DNA of 64,000 nt. Origin: Trabulsiella guamensis ATCC 49490. Its GTDB lineage: Bacteria; Pseudomonadota; Gammaproteobacteria; Enterobacterales; Enterobacteriaceae. Positions within the stretch are counted from its first letter, which is position 1, and each line of letters opens with the position of its first letter. Made by a program: the position numbers and the translations under genes. Where the stretch lies: assembly GCF_000734965.1 (NCBI RefSeq), contig NZ_JMTB01000111.1, forward strand, positions 1-64,000, in the 5' to 3' direction. Positions 28,024-42,608 of the stretch are shown in pieces. Below the pieces are notes generated by a model. That model searched no databases. It had not been told where the DNA came from and saw only the letters and a list, made by a program, of their open reading frames with translations.

Positions 28024-29964
28024 ATGCGATTAACGACGAAATTTTCTGCTTTTGTCACGTTGCTGGTCAGTCTGGCAATTTTCGTGACCCTGGTGGGTTG
28101 CTCGCTGAGCTTTTATAACGGGATCCAGATTAAGCTTCAGCATCGCGTGCAGGCCGTCGCGATCATGCTCGATAACCGCCTCGTGACCACCCCGTTCGAC
28201 AAACTGAGCCCGCAGTTAAATGAGCTGCTGGAGCCTGTCGACATTGTTCGCCTCGACTTCCTTGTGGGCGAGAAACCGATTTTCACCCATATCCGGCAGG
28301 TCAGTTATCGTCCGGCAGGCAGCAGCTATCATTATCGCGAGCTGGAAGTACCTTCTCTGAAGAATCCCGGTATGACGATTCGCGTGATTTACCTGGATCC
28401 GATGGTCAACTATTTCGGCGCGTTATCAACAACGGTGCCGTTGACGCTGGCGATTGCCTTTATGGTGCTGGTGATTTTCTTTGCCGTGCGCTGGCTACGG
28501 CGACAACTGGCCGGGCAGGAACTGCTGGAGTCGCGTTCAGAGAGGATTTTAAAAGGTGCGCGCGGTCAGCAGGCGAAAGGCTCGGTACACGAATGGCCTG
28601 CCCGTACCAGCAGTGCGTTGGATATGCTGCTTTCCGAGATTCAGTTTGCCAGTGATCAGCGCAGCCGAATGGACACGCTGATTCGCTCTTACGCCGCCCA
28701 GGATACCCGCACCGGGCTAAGCAACCGACTGTTTTTCGACAATCAACTGGCGACATTGCTGGAAGATCAGGAAAAGGTCGGATCGCACGGTATTGTGATG
28801 ATGATCCGTCTGCCGGATTTCGACCTGTTACGTGATAATTGGGGGAGAACGGCAGCAGAAGAGTATCTATTCACCGTAATTAACCTACTTTCTACCTTTA
28901 TAATGCGCTATTCGGGTGCGCTTCTGGCGCGCTATCATCGTAGTGATTTTGCGGTGCTTTTGCCGCACCGGACGTTAAAAGAGGCAGACAGCATTGCCAG
29001 CCAGTTGTTGAAAGCCATGGAAGCGCTGCCGACGACGAAAATCCGTGAACGCGATGACATGATGCATATTGGCATCTGCGCCTGGCGGAGCGGGCAGTCG
29101 ACGAATCAGGTAATGGAACACGCCGAAGCAGCGACCCGTAATGCCGTGCTTCAGGGAAGTAACGGGTGGGCAGTGTATGACGATTCGTTACCGGAAAAAG
29201 GACGCGGGAATGTACGCTGGCGCACGTTGATCGAACAGATGTTGACCCGTGGTGGCCCGCGAATTTACCAGAAACCAGCAGTGATGCTTGATGGTCGGGT
29301 TCACCATCGTGAACTGATGTGTCGTATTTATGATGGGCAAGAAGAAGTCATCTCGGCGGAATATATGCCGATGGTATTACAGTTCGGGTTGTCGGAAGAG
29401 TATGACCGGTTGCAGATCACGCGCCTGATTCCTTTTCTGTCGTTCTGGCCGGAAGAAAACCTGGCATTGCAGGTGACGGTAGAGTCGTTGATCCGTCCGC
29501 GTTTCCAGCGCTGGCTGCGGGATACATTAATGCAATGCGAAAAATCGCAACGAAAACGCATTATTTTTGAACTTGCTGAGGCGGATGTTTGTCAACATAT
29601 CAGCCGTTTACAGCCTGTTATGCGTTTAATTAGCGCTTTAGGTGTACGCGTTGCTGTGATACAAGCGGGTTTAACGCTGGTCAGTACGGACTGGATCAAG
29701 CTTCTGGACGTTGAAATTATTAAGCTTCATCCAGGACTGGTGCGTAATATTGAGAAGCGAAGTGAAAACCAGCTTCTGGTGCAAAGTCTGGTGGAAGCCT
29801 GTAAAGGCACCACTACCCGGGTTTTTGCCACCGGGCTACGCAGCCGGGGCGAGTGGCAGGTACTGACAGAGTGTGGCGTTACGGGGGGGCAGGGCGATTT
29901 TTTTGCGGGCTCACAGCCACTTGACGCCAGTGTGAAAAAATATTCTCAAAGATACTCTGTTTGA
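28024..29964 (+). CDS. csrD: RNase E specificity factor CsrD
   Basis: 646 aa, the K-12 length (YhdA). It promotes RNase E cleavage of the CsrB/CsrC small RNAs and so tunes CsrA. Two N-terminal membrane helices flank a periplasmic loop (about residues 10-160). The GGDEF-like domain is degenerate (YHRSDF in place of the motif), and in the EAL-like domain the signature reads ELM. These losses explain the lack of cyclic-di-GMP turnover. The start MRLTTKFSAF was chosen over an upstream in-frame ATG 30 codons earlier. Confidence 0.95.
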   Translation: MRLTTKFSAFVTLLVSLAIFVTLVGCSLSFYNGIQIKLQHRVQAVAIMLDNRLVTTPFDKLSPQLNELLEPVDIVRLDFLVGEKPIFTHIRQVSYRPAGSSYHYRELEVPSLKNPGMTIRVIYLDPMVNYFGALSTTVPLTLAIAFMVLVIFFAVRWLRRQLAGQELLESRSERILKGARGQQAKGSVHEWPARTSSALDMLLSEIQFASDQRSRMDTLIRSYAAQDTRTGLSNRLFFDNQLATLLEDQEKVGSHGIVMMIRLPDFDLLRDNWGRTAAEEYLFTVINLLSTFIMRYSGALLARYHRSDFAVLLPHRTLKEADSIASQLLKAMEALPTTKIRERDDMMHIGICAWRSGQSTNQVMEHAEAATRNAVLQGSNGWAVYDDSLPEKGRGNVRWRTLIEQMLTRGGPRIYQKPAVMLDGRVHHRELMCRIYDGQEEVISAEYMPMVLQFGLSEEYDRLQITRLIPFLSFWPEENLALQVTVESLIRPRFQRWLRDTLMQCEKSQRKRIIFELAEADVCQHISRLQPVMRLISALGVRVAVIQAGLTLVSTDWIKLLDVEIIKLHPGLVRNIEKRSENQLLVQSLVEACKGTTTRVFATGLRSRGEWQVLTECGVTGGQGDFFAGSQPLDASVKKYSQRYSV

Positions 29965-30074
29965 CCTGCCGTTTAGCGTGTTTTCACGTAGAATAACGCG
30001 CGCTGTTTCTGTGGGGGTGTGCTTGGCTACCTGACAGAGGATCACAGATTAAAATTGCACGTAAACGACCTTAG

Positions 30075-31316
<1,242 letters not shown>

Positions 31317-31383
31317 TCGGTTTGAGGTCAGGGGGAGCAAGCTGCTGCCCCTGGTTTCACTGACACGAGAAGACGCATAGCCT

Positions 31384-32891
<1,508 letters not shown>

Positions 32892-32898
32892 GGTTCTT

Positions 32899-33492
32899 AT
32901 GACAGCTCTTTATCTTGCATCCGGCTCCCCGCGTCGTCAGGAGTTACTCACTCAACTCGGCATCACTTTTGAAAAAGTCGTTCCCGGGATTGAAGAACAG
33001 CGCCACTCACAGGAGAGCGCACAACAGTATGTGTCGCGACTGGCGCGTGAAAAAGCACAGGCGGGCGTTGCGCTGACGGCAGAGAATTTGCCGGTACTTG
33101 GGGCGGATACTATTGTTATTCTCAATGGTGAAGTGCTTGAAAAACCTCGCGATGGCGAACATGCCGCCGCGATGCTGCGTATGCTCTCTGGCAAGACACA
33201 CCAGGTAATGACGGCGGTGGCGTTGGCGGATAGCGAACATACGATGGATTGCCTGGTGGTGACGGACGTGACATTCAGGGTACTTTCTGAGCAGGACATC
33301 GCTGACTACGTGGCCAGCGGTGAACCTTTAGATAAAGCAGGTGCATACGGTATTCAGGGGCTGGGTGGCTGTTTCGTCAGGAGGATAAATGGCAGCTATC
33401 ACGCCGTGGTCGGCTTACCGCTGGTGGAAACGTATGAGTTGCTGAGTAATTTTAACTCACTACGTGAGAAAAAGGATCATCATGACGGCTGA
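32899..33492 (+). CDS. yhdE: Maf-type nucleoside triphosphate pyrophosphatase YhdE
   Basis: 197 aa Maf protein. It hydrolyses dTTP, UTP and modified nucleotides (YhdE activity in E. coli), which helps keep modified bases out of nucleic acids. Family features are [14 protein letters not shown] at the N-terminus, the catalytic-region VLGADTIV near residue 68 and [21 protein letters not shown]. It starts 7 bp after mreD and overlaps rng by 11 bp, so it is probably part of the mre-rng transcript. Confidence 0.95.
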   Translation: MTALYLASGSPRRQELLTQLGITFEKVVPGIEEQRHSQESAQQYVSRLAREKAQAGVALTAENLPVLGADTIVILNGEVLEKPRDGEHAAAMLRMLSGKTHQVMTAVALADSEHTMDCLVVTDVTFRVLSEQDIADYVASGEPLDKAGAYGIQGLGGCFVRRINGSYHAVVGLPLVETYELLSNFNSLREKKDHHDG

Positions 33493-34951
33493 ACTATTAG
33501 TGAACGTAACCCCATCGGAGACGCGCGTGGCGTATATTGATGGCGGTATTTTGCAGGAAATTCACATTGAGCGCGAAGCACGGCGCGGAATCGTAGGCAA
33601 TATCTACAAAGGTCGGGTCAGTCGCGTACTCCCTGGTATGCAGGCGGCTTTTGTAGATATTGGTCTGGACAAGGCGGCGTTTCTTCACGCTTCGGATATC
33701 ATGCCGCATACCGAATGCGTGGCGGGTGAAGAGCAAAAGCAATTCACCGTCCGTGATATCTCGGAACTGGTGCGACAGGGGCAGGACCTCATGGTGCAGG
33801 TGGTAAAAGATCCGCTCGGCACCAAAGGCGCGCGGCTGACTACCGATATTACTCTGCCATCCCGTTACCTGGTGTTTATGCCCGGCGCCGCGCATGTCGG
33901 TGTATCGCAACGCATTGAAAGCGAAGTGGAACGCGAGCGCCTGAAGAAAATTGTCACTGCGTATTGCGATGAAGAGGGTGGGTTCATCATCCGTACCGCC
34001 GCGGAAGGCATTCCGGAAGAGGATCTCTCCTCTGATGCGGCGTACCTGAAGCGCGTGTGGACGAAAGTCATGGAGCGCAAAAAACGTCAGCAGACACGCT
34101 ATCAGCTGTATGGCGAACTGGCGCTGGCGCAGCGAGTGCTACGCGATTTTGCCGATGCGCAGCTTGACCGTATTCGTGTGGACTCCCGTCTGACGTTCGA
34201 AGCATTACTGGAATTTACCGCTGAATATATCCCGGAAATGACCAGCAAGCTGGAGCATTACAGCGGCCGCCAGCCCATTTTCGATCTCTTTGATGTCGAA
34301 AATGAAATCCAGCGCGCGCTGGAGCGCAAAGTTGAGCTTAAATCCGGCGGCTATCTGATCATCGATCAGACAGAAGCGATGACCACTATCGACATCAACA
34401 CCGGCGCGTTTGTCGGCCATCGCAATCTCGACGACACCATTTTTAACACGAATATTGAAGCGACTCAGGCCATCGCGCGTCAGCTGCGCCTGCGCAATCT
34501 TGGCGGCATTATTATCATCGACTTTATCGATATGAGTAATGACGATCACCGCCGACGCGTGCTGCACTCTCTGGAACAGGCACTGAGCAAAGATCGGGTG
34601 AAAACCAGTATTAACGGTTTCTCGCAGCTTGGCCTGGTGGAAATGACCCGGAAACGGACGCGAGAAAGTGTTGAACATGTGCTGTGTAATGAGTGTCCTA
34701 CTTGTCATGGTCGTGGCACGGTGAAGACAGTCGAGACCGTGTGCTACGAAATTATGCGCGAGATCGTGCGTGTTCATCACGCCTATGAGTCTGATCGTTT
34801 CCTGGTCTACGCGTCGCCTGCGGTGGCGGAAGCCCTGAAAGGGGAAGAGTCTCACGCCCTGGCGGAAGTGGAAATCTTCGTCGGTAAGCAGGTCAAAGTG
34901 CAGATTGAACCGCTCTATAATCAGGAGCAGTTTGATGTGGTCATGATGTAA
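33482..34951 (+). CDS. rng: Ribonuclease G
   Basis: 489 aa endoribonuclease that matures the 5' end of 16S rRNA and decays some mRNAs. An N-terminal S1 domain (about 35-120) precedes the RNase E/G catalytic core. [11 protein letters not shown] and IIIDFIDM hold the metal-binding Asp residues, and CPTC is the zinc link between subunits. ATG at 33482 gives [10 protein letters not shown]; an in-frame start 6 codons earlier was rejected because it breaks the K-12 length. It overlaps the end of yhdE by 11 bp. Confidence 0.97.
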   Translation: MTAELLVNVTPSETRVAYIDGGILQEIHIEREARRGIVGNIYKGRVSRVLPGMQAAFVDIGLDKAAFLHASDIMPHTECVAGEEQKQFTVRDISELVRQGQDLMVQVVKDPLGTKGARLTTDITLPSRYLVFMPGAAHVGVSQRIESEVERERLKKIVTAYCDEEGGFIIRTAAEGIPEEDLSSDAAYLKRVWTKVMERKKRQQTRYQLYGELALAQRVLRDFADAQLDRIRVDSRLTFEALLEFTAEYIPEMTSKLEHYSGRQPIFDLFDVENEIQRALERKVELKSGGYLIIDQTEAMTTIDINTGAFVGHRNLDDTIFNTNIEATQAIARQLRLRNLGGIIIIDFIDMSNDDHRRRVLHSLEQALSKDRVKTSINGFSQLGLVEMTRKRTRESVEHVLCNECPTCHGRGTVKTVETVCYEIMREIVRVHHAYESDRFLVYASPAVAEALKGEESHALAEVEIFVGKQVKVQIEPLYNQEQFDVVMM

Positions 34952-35029
34952 TACGAACACTGCTTTACACGAATCATTTGAAGAGGCGGGTGAATGGATG
35001 AAGTGTAAGGCGCTGACAAGGAGAGAGGC

Positions 35030-38000
35030 GTGAGGCGTTTGCCGGGGATTTTACTGCTCACCGTGGCAGCACTGATTGTCATTGTCGCGCTGCTGGTGAG
35101 TGGCCTGCGTCTCGTCTTGCCACAACTGAACACATGGCGTCCCCAGTTACTGGAAAAAATCACCGCCTCGACCGGCATCCCTGTTGATGCTTCTTCCATC
35201 ATCGCCAGTTGGGAAAATTTTGGCCCGACGCTTGATGTTCGTGACGTTAACGCGGGCCTGAAAGATGGTGGCGAGCTTTCCGTAAAGCGCGTCACCCTGG
35301 CACTGGATGTATGGCAAAGTCTGCTGCACATGCGCTGGCAATTCCGCGATCTCACCTTCTGGCAACTGCGCGTTCACACCAACACGCCGCTACAAAGCAA
35401 CGACAGCGAGAGCATTAAAACGGATCGCATCAACGATCTTTTCCTGCGCCAGTTCGACCATTTTACCTTGCGCGACAGCCAACTGAGCTTCCTGACACTA
35501 TCGGGTCAGCGGGCGGAATTGTCGGTGCCGCAACTGACCTGGCTTAACAGCGACAACCGTCACCGCGCAGAAGGCGAGTTGAGCCTTTCCAGCCTGACGG
35601 GGCAGCACGGCGTTATGCAGGTTCGCATGGATCTGCGTGATGAAAACGGCATTCTGAATAAAGGTCGCGTGTGGCTGCAGGCCGATGATATCGACGTGAA
35701 GCCCTGGCTGGGGCGCTGGATGCAGGACAACATCGCGCTGGAATCTGCGCGGTTCAGCCTCGAAGGCTGGATGACGCTGAATAAAGGCGAAGTGGAGAGC
35801 GGCGATCTGTGGCTGAAGCAGGGCGGCGCCACCTGGCAGGGTGAGCAGCAAACGCACCGTCTTGATGTCGACAATCTCACCGCACACCTGGCCCGCGAGC
35901 GGGAAGGCTGGGCGATGCGCATTCCTGATACCCGCATTGCTATCGACGGCACCCGCTGGCCGACCGGGGCGCTGGCGATGGCCTGGGTGCCTGCACAGGA
36001 GGTGGGCGGCCCCACGGGTGTGCGCAGCGATGAATTGCGTCTTCGCGCCACCAATCTGGATCTCGGTAGCCTGAAGGGTTTGTTGCCTGTTGCCAAAAAA
36101 CTTTCACCGTCGCTGGGCGAAATCTGGCAGACCACCCAGCCCACCGGCACGGTAGATTCGCTGGCGGTCGATATTCCGTTGCAGCAAACCGAAAAAACGC
36201 GCTTTCAGGCGACATGGAATAACCTCGCCTGGAAACAGTGGAAACTGCTGCCTGGCGCGGAGCACTTTTCCGGCAAAATCGGCGGCGGTGTTGAGAACGG
36301 CGCGCTGACGGTGACGATGGATCAGGCGGTCATGCCCTACGAAACGGTATTCCGCGCGCCGCTGGAGATCGAAAAAGGGGTGGCTAACCTCCGCTGGGTG
36401 AAGAATGAAAAAGGCTTTATGCTCGATGGCCGTGACATTGACGTGCAGGCGAAAGCGGTTCATGCCCGTGGCGGATTTCGCTATCTCCAGCCGAAAGACG
36501 ATGCCCCATGGCTGGGGATCCTCGCCGGGATCAGCACCGATGACGGCGGGCAGGCGTGGCGGTATTTCCCGGAAAATCTGATGGGCAAAGCGCTGGTGGA
36601 CTACCTCAGTAGCGCCATCAAAGGCGGTCATGCTGATGACGCGACACTGGTCTACAGTGGCAACCCGCATCTGTTCCCCTATAAACATAACGAAGGCCAA
36701 TTCCAGGTCTGGGTGCCGTTACGTGATGCGACCTTCGCGTTCCAGCCAGACTGGCCGGCGCTGACGAATCTGGATATCGATCTCAACTTCCTCAATGACG
36801 GGCTGTGGATGAAGGCCGACGGCGTGAAGCTGGGTGGCGTAACGGCAAACAATCTCAATGCGGCGATCCCGGACTACTCCAGGGAAAAACTGCTGATTGA
36901 TGCCGATATTCACGGGCCGGGGAAAGCGGTCGGGCCGTACTTTAAAGAGACGCCGCTGGAAGATTCTCTCGCCGCGACGCTGAATGAGCTGCAACTGGAT
37001 GGCGATGTTAACGCCCGTCTGAATCTGGATATCCCTCTGGATGGCGAAATGACCACCGCCAAAGGCGAGGTGCAACTGCAAAACAACAGCTTGTATATCA
37101 AACCGCTGAACAGCACACTGAAAAACCTCAGCGGGCGATTCAGCTTTGTGAATGGTAATCTGCAAAGCGACCCGATGACCGCCAGCTGGTTTAATCAGCC
37201 GCTGAACCTGAATTTCTCTACCGTTGAAGGGCCAAAATCCTACACCGTCAATGTTAATCTGGACGCCAGCTGGCAGCCAGCGCGCACCGGTTTGTTGCCG
37301 AAAGCGATTGAAGACTCGCTGAGCGGTAGTGTGCCCTGGGAAGGAAAAGTCAGCATTGAAATCCCTTACCGGGGAGGCTCGAAATATACCGTTGACCTCA
37401 CTGGCGATCTGAAAAATGTAAGCAGTCACTTACCGCCGCCAGTGGACAAACAGGCGGGTAAACCGATGCCAGTGAAAATTAATGTTGCAGGCGGGATGGA
37501 CAGCTTTAACCTGACCGGGAAACTGGGCAGCGCCGAATACTTTAACAGCCGCTGGCTGCTCGACAACAAGCTGACGCTTGATCGCGCTATCTGGGCATCA
37601 GACAGCCGCAGCGTGCCGCCATTGCCGGATCAGCCCGGTGTTGAGCTGAACCTGCCGGCAATGGACGGCGCGCAGTGGCTGGCGCTTTTCCGTCAGGGCG
37701 CGGCTGATAACGTCAGCAATGCGGCCCGCTTCCCGGAGCGAGTCACCCTGCGTACGCCGATGCTGGCGCTTGGGGGGCAACAATGGAACAACCTGAGTAT
37801 TGTCTCGCAACCGACGTCCGATGGTGCCACGATCAACGCACAGGGGCGTGAAATCAATGCCAGCCTGACCATGCATAAGAACGCGCCCTGGCTGGCGTCG
37901 ATTCGTTACCTCTACTACAACCCGGCGACGGCGCAAGGGGCATCTCCTGAAACCACACTATTGGGTGATCAACGCATTAACTTCCAGAACTGGCCCGCGC

Positions 38001-38818
38001 TCCAGTTGCGCTGTAAAGAATGCTGGCTGTGGGGACAAAAATATGGCCGCATCGATGGCGACTTTAGTGTTGACGGCGACACCCTGAGCCTGACCGGCGG
38101 CGTGCTGGACACCGGTTTTGGTCACATCACGGCCAGCGGTGTATGGGTTAACAGTCAGACAGAACAGCGTACCTCGCTGAAAGGCAAAGTGCGTGGCGAT
38201 AAGGTTGACGCGGCGACGAACTTCTTTGGCGTCGAAACGCCGATTCGGGGCTCCTCGTTCTCCACGGATTACGATCTTCACTGGCGTGCAGCACCCTGGA
38301 AACCGGATGTCGCCTCTCTTAATGGCATTATTAAAGCGCGCCTTGGAAAGGGCGAATTTACGGATCTGAGCAGTGGACACGCGGGGCAACTGCTACGCCT
38401 GCTCAGCGTTGATGCGCTGCTGCGTAAATTGCGCTTCGATTTTAGCGATACCTTCAGTGAAGGGTTCTGGTTTGATTCCATTCGCAGCACGGCATGGATT
38501 AAGGACGGCATTCTGCATACCGACGACACGTTGGTGGATGGCCTTGAGGCCGATATCGCAATGAAAGGGTCGGTTAACCTGGTGCGCCGGGAACTGGACA
38601 TGGAAGCCGTCGTCGCGCCTGAAATCTCCGCCACGGTGGGCGTCGCCGCCGCGTTTGCCGTTAACCCGATCATCGGCGCGGCGGTGTTTGCCGCCAGCAA
38701 AGTGCTCGGCCCGCTGTGGAGCAAAGTCTCCATTCTGCGCTATCGCATCACCGGTCCGGTGGACAAACCACAGATCAACGAAGTGCTGCGCCAGCCGCGC
38801 AGCGAGACAACGCAATGA
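35030..38818 (+). CDS. yhdP: AsmA-family envelope protein YhdP
   Basis: 1262 aa, against about 1266 for E. coli. It has one N-terminal membrane helix (about residues 5-25) and a very long periplasmic region of repeated beta strands, with the DUF3971 and AsmA-like C-terminal domains. It is one of the AsmA-type bridge proteins (with TamB and YdbH) that carry phospholipid to the outer membrane. The start is GTG at 35030 with GAGAGAG upstream. It lies 78 bp after rng. One gap-rich stretch near residues 985-1000 differs from K-12. Confidence 0.94.
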   Translation: MRRLPGILLLTVAALIVIVALLVSGLRLVLPQLNTWRPQLLEKITASTGIPVDASSIIASWENFGPTLDVRDVNAGLKDGGELSVKRVTLALDVWQSLLHMRWQFRDLTFWQLRVHTNTPLQSNDSESIKTDRINDLFLRQFDHFTLRDSQLSFLTLSGQRAELSVPQLTWLNSDNRHRAEGELSLSSLTGQHGVMQVRMDLRDENGILNKGRVWLQADDIDVKPWLGRWMQDNIALESARFSLEGWMTLNKGEVESGDLWLKQGGATWQGEQQTHRLDVDNLTAHLAREREGWAMRIPDTRIAIDGTRWPTGALAMAWVPAQEVGGPTGVRSDELRLRATNLDLGSLKGLLPVAKKLSPSLGEIWQTTQPTGTVDSLAVDIPLQQTEKTRFQATWNNLAWKQWKLLPGAEHFSGKIGGGVENGALTVTMDQAVMPYETVFRAPLEIEKGVANLRWVKNEKGFMLDGRDIDVQAKAVHARGGFRYLQPKDDAPWLGILAGISTDDGGQAWRYFPENLMGKALVDYLSSAIKGGHADDATLVYSGNPHLFPYKHNEGQFQVWVPLRDATFAFQPDWPALTNLDIDLNFLNDGLWMKADGVKLGGVTANNLNAAIPDYSREKLLIDADIHGPGKAVGPYFKETPLEDSLAATLNELQLDGDVNARLNLDIPLDGEMTTAKGEVQLQNNSLYIKPLNSTLKNLSGRFSFVNGNLQSDPMTASWFNQPLNLNFSTVEGPKSYTVNVNLDASWQPARTGLLPKAIEDSLSGSVPWEGKVSIEIPYRGGSKYTVDLTGDLKNVSSHLPPPVDKQAGKPMPVKINVAGGMDSFNLTGKLGSAEYFNSRWLLDNKLTLDRAIWASDSRSVPPLPDQPGVELNLPAMDGAQWLALFRQGAADNVSNAARFPERVTLRTPMLALGGQQWNNLSIVSQPTSDGATINAQGREINASLTMHKNAPWLASIRYLYYNPATAQGASPETTLLGDQRINFQNWPALQLRCKECWLWGQKYGRIDGDFSVDGDTLSLTGGVLDTGFGHITASGVWVNSQTEQRTSLKGKVRGDKVDAATNFFGVETPIRGSSFSTDYDLHWRAAPWKPDVASLNGIIKARLGKGEFTDLSSGHAGQLLRLLSVDALLRKLRFDFSDTFSEGFWFDSIRSTAWIKDGILHTDDTLVDGLEADIAMKGSVNLVRRELDMEAVVAPEISATVGVAAAFAVNPIIGAAVFAASKVLGPLWSKVSILRYRITGPVDKPQINEVLRQPRSETTQ

Positions 38819-38858
38819 TTTGACGTGAGCTTTGAATTGCCTCACTCTCAATAGATAA

Positions 38859-40352
<1,494 letters not shown>

Positions 40353-40380
40353 CCCACACCACCTCCTGATGGCGCGGCGC

Positions 40381-41331
40381 TCAGTTTCCTGACGTCCGCG
40401 CCTGCTGTATATTCCCTCGTCCGTGCATCCCCTGATACAACTGCGATACGCCAACGAAATAATCGGTCAGCGCATTAATGCAGACCTGTACTTTCAGTGG
40501 CAGTTTATCTTTTTCGGTATAGAGCGCATAAACCGGTCGTGGGTCGGACTGATAACGCGGCAACAGCGTCTCCAGTACCCCCTGGTTGATCTCATTGATC
40601 ACCCACATCAATGGCACATAAGCGATGCCAGCGCCCGCCACCAGCCAGCGGTTCAGGGTCATAGGATCGTTAGTGACAAAACGCCCTTGAGGGATCAGGC
40701 GGGTGGAAATCCCCTCCGGAGCGATCAGCTCGAACTCATTATCCGGACGCACGCTATACTCAAGCCAGGAATGGCTGGCGAGATCAGCGGGTTTTTCCGG
40801 GGTTCCAGCCTGTTGTAAGTAACTTTTTGCTGCACATAACACCATCGGCATGGAACCCAGACGGCGCGAGAACAGACTGGAATCCTGCAGTGCTCCGACG
40901 CGGATCACCACGTCGAGACCGTCAGCGATGAGATCAGGTGCCGGGATCCCGGTCACCAGATTCACGGTCAGCCCCGGGTGCTCTTTCAGCATTTCGGCGG
41001 TGATATTGGCGAGCACATTTTGTGCCATCGTTGAAGAACAGCCGACACGCAGTGTGCCGATGGGCGTGTTATTGAAGGCGTAAAGCTGTTCGTGCACGTC
41101 CTGCACCTCATGCAGCATCCGGCGACAACCCTGGTAGTAAATCTTACCGGCTTCCGTCAGGCCAATACTGCGGGTGCTGCGGTTGAGCAGCTTGACCTGC
41201 AACTCATCTTCCAGTTTTGATACCGTCTGGCTGATGGAGGAAACACTCATTTGTAGCTGTCGCGCTGCCGCTGTAAAGGAGCCAAATTCGACCACTTTGG
41301 CAAACACCGTCATGCGTTTTAGTCTTTCCAT
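40381..41331 (-). CDS. aaeR: LysR-family regulator AaeR
   Basis: 316 aa LysR-type activator. The N-terminal helix-turn-helix spans about residues 20-40 (SFTAAARQLQMSVSSISQTV), and the periplasmic-binding-like sensor domain follows. It is divergent from aaeXAB, which it activates in response to aromatic carboxylates in E. coli. The C-terminal tail beyond the sensor (about residues 295-316) is the most variable part. Confidence 0.94.
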   Translation of the reverse strand: MERLKRMTVFAKVVEFGSFTAAARQLQMSVSSISQTVSKLEDELQVKLLNRSTRSIGLTEAGKIYYQGCRRMLHEVQDVHEQLYAFNNTPIGTLRVGCSSTMAQNVLANITAEMLKEHPGLTVNLVTGIPAPDLIADGLDVVIRVGALQDSSLFSRRLGSMPMVLCAAKSYLQQAGTPEKPADLASHSWLEYSVRPDNEFELIAPEGISTRLIPQGRFVTNDPMTLNRWLVAGAGIAYVPLMWVINEINQGVLETLLPRYQSDPRPVYALYTEKDKLPLKVQVCINALTDYFVGVSQLYQGMHGRGNIQQARTSGN

Positions 41332-41348
41332 TATTCACTCTGGCTTAA

Positions 41349-41369
41349 AAGTGATTTAGATCACATATC
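41349..41369. promoter_or_regulatory. Strong CRP-type site in the aaeR/aaeX control region
   Basis: AAGTGATTTAGATCACATATC fits the CRP consensus (GTGA, 6 nt, TCAC) and lies 18 bp before the aaeR start, about 90 bp before aaeX. It could link aae expression to carbon supply. Binding is inferred. The rest of the 128-bp divergent region should also hold the AaeR site. Confidence 0.65.
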
Positions 41370-41459
41370 GTAGATAAGAGGATAACAGTTACGTTAATAT
41401 ACTGTTAGCTGAATAATAAAAAAGCATCGCTTCTCACCTGCTCCCAAATCAAGGTCAAC

Positions 41460-41663
41460 ATGAGTCTGTTCCCCGTCATTGTGATTTTCGGCCTGTCATT
41501 TCCGCCGATCTTCTTTGAATTGCTACTGTCGCTCGCCATCTTCTGGCTGGTTCGCCGGGTGCTTATCCCCTCCGGGATATACGATTTTGTCTGGCACCCC
41601 GCGCTGTTCAATACGGCGCTGTACTGCTGTCTTTTCTATCTGATATCGCGTTTGTTCGTCTGA
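41460..41663 (+). CDS. aaeX: Small membrane protein AaeX of the aromatic acid efflux system
   Basis: 67 aa with two hydrophobic segments (about 5-27 and 45-65), nearly identical to K-12 AaeX. It is the first gene of aaeXAB. Its own role in aromatic-acid efflux is not established. It ends 7 bp before aaeA. Confidence 0.94.
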   Translation: MSLFPVIVIFGLSFPPIFFELLLSLAIFWLVRRVLIPSGIYDFVWHPALFNTALYCCLFYLISRLFV

Positions 41664-41670
41664 GGTCGCT

Positions 41671-42603
41671 GTGAAAACACTTACAAGAAAAATCTCCCGT
41701 ACGGCCATCACACTGATACTGGTTATTCTGGCGTTTATGGCTATTTTCCGTGCCTGGGTCTATTACACGGAATCGCCCTGGACGCGTGACGCACGCTTCA
41801 GTGCTGACGTCGTCGCCATCGCTCCAGATGTTGCCGGACTCATCACTGAGGTGAATGTAAAAGATAACCAACGGGTGAAGAAGGACCAGGTGCTGTTTGT
41901 CATCGACCAGCCGCGCTATAAAAAGGCGCTGGAAGAGGCCGAAGCTGATGTGGCCTATTATCAGGCGCTGGCCAGCGAAAAACGCCGCGAAGCGGGTCGC
42001 CGTAACCAGTTAGGCATTCAGGCGATGTCGCGCGAAGAAATTGACCAGGCAAACAATGTGTTGCAAACCGTCCTGCATCAACTGGCGAAAGCGCAGGCCT
42101 CACGCGATCTTGCACGTCTGGACCTGGAGCGCACTGTCATTCGTGCGCCTGCGGACGGTTGGGTCACTAACCTTAACGTCTATGCCGGTGAGTTTATTAC
42201 CCGTGGTTCGACAGCAGTCGCGCTGGTGAAAGAAGGGTCGTTTTATGTGATGGCCTATATGGAAGAGACCAAACTGGAAGGCGTGCGCCCGGGCTATCGT
42301 GCGGAAATTACCCCGCTGGGCGGTTCGGTTGTGCTTAAAGGTACCGTAAACAGCGTGGCGGCTGGGGTGACCAACGCCAGCAGCAGCAACGACAGCAAAG
42401 GTATGGCGACGGTCGACTCTAACCTGGAGTGGGTTCGCCTGGCCCAGCGTGTGCCGGTGCGCATTCATCTTGATCAGCAGCGCGGCAACCTGTGGCCGGC
42501 CGGTACCACCGCCACCGTTGTCATTACCGGCGCCAAAGATCGCGACGAGCGCCAGATGACCTTTTTTCAGAAACTGGCGCTGCGCCTGCGTGAGTTCGGT
42601 TAA
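41671..42603 (+). CDS. aaeA: Membrane fusion protein AaeA, p-hydroxybenzoate efflux
   Basis: 310 aa HlyD/EmrA-type adaptor with an N-terminal membrane helix (about residues 13-32). Lipoyl halves and a coiled-coil hairpin flank a barrel ([39 protein letters not shown]). It starts with GTG, 7 bp after aaeX, and ends 2 codons before aaeB. With AaeB it exports hydroxylated aromatic carboxylates. Confidence 0.95.
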   Translation: MKTLTRKISRTAITLILVILAFMAIFRAWVYYTESPWTRDARFSADVVAIAPDVAGLITEVNVKDNQRVKKDQVLFVIDQPRYKKALEEAEADVAYYQALASEKRREAGRRNQLGIQAMSREEIDQANNVLQTVLHQLAKAQASRDLARLDLERTVIRAPADGWVTNLNVYAGEFITRGSTAVALVKEGSFYVMAYMEETKLEGVRPGYRAEITPLGGSVVLKGTVNSVAAGVTNASSSNDSKGMATVDSNLEWVRLAQRVPVRIHLDQQRGNLWPAGTTATVVITGAKDRDERQMTFFQKLALRLREFG

Positions 42604-42608
42604 TTGTG

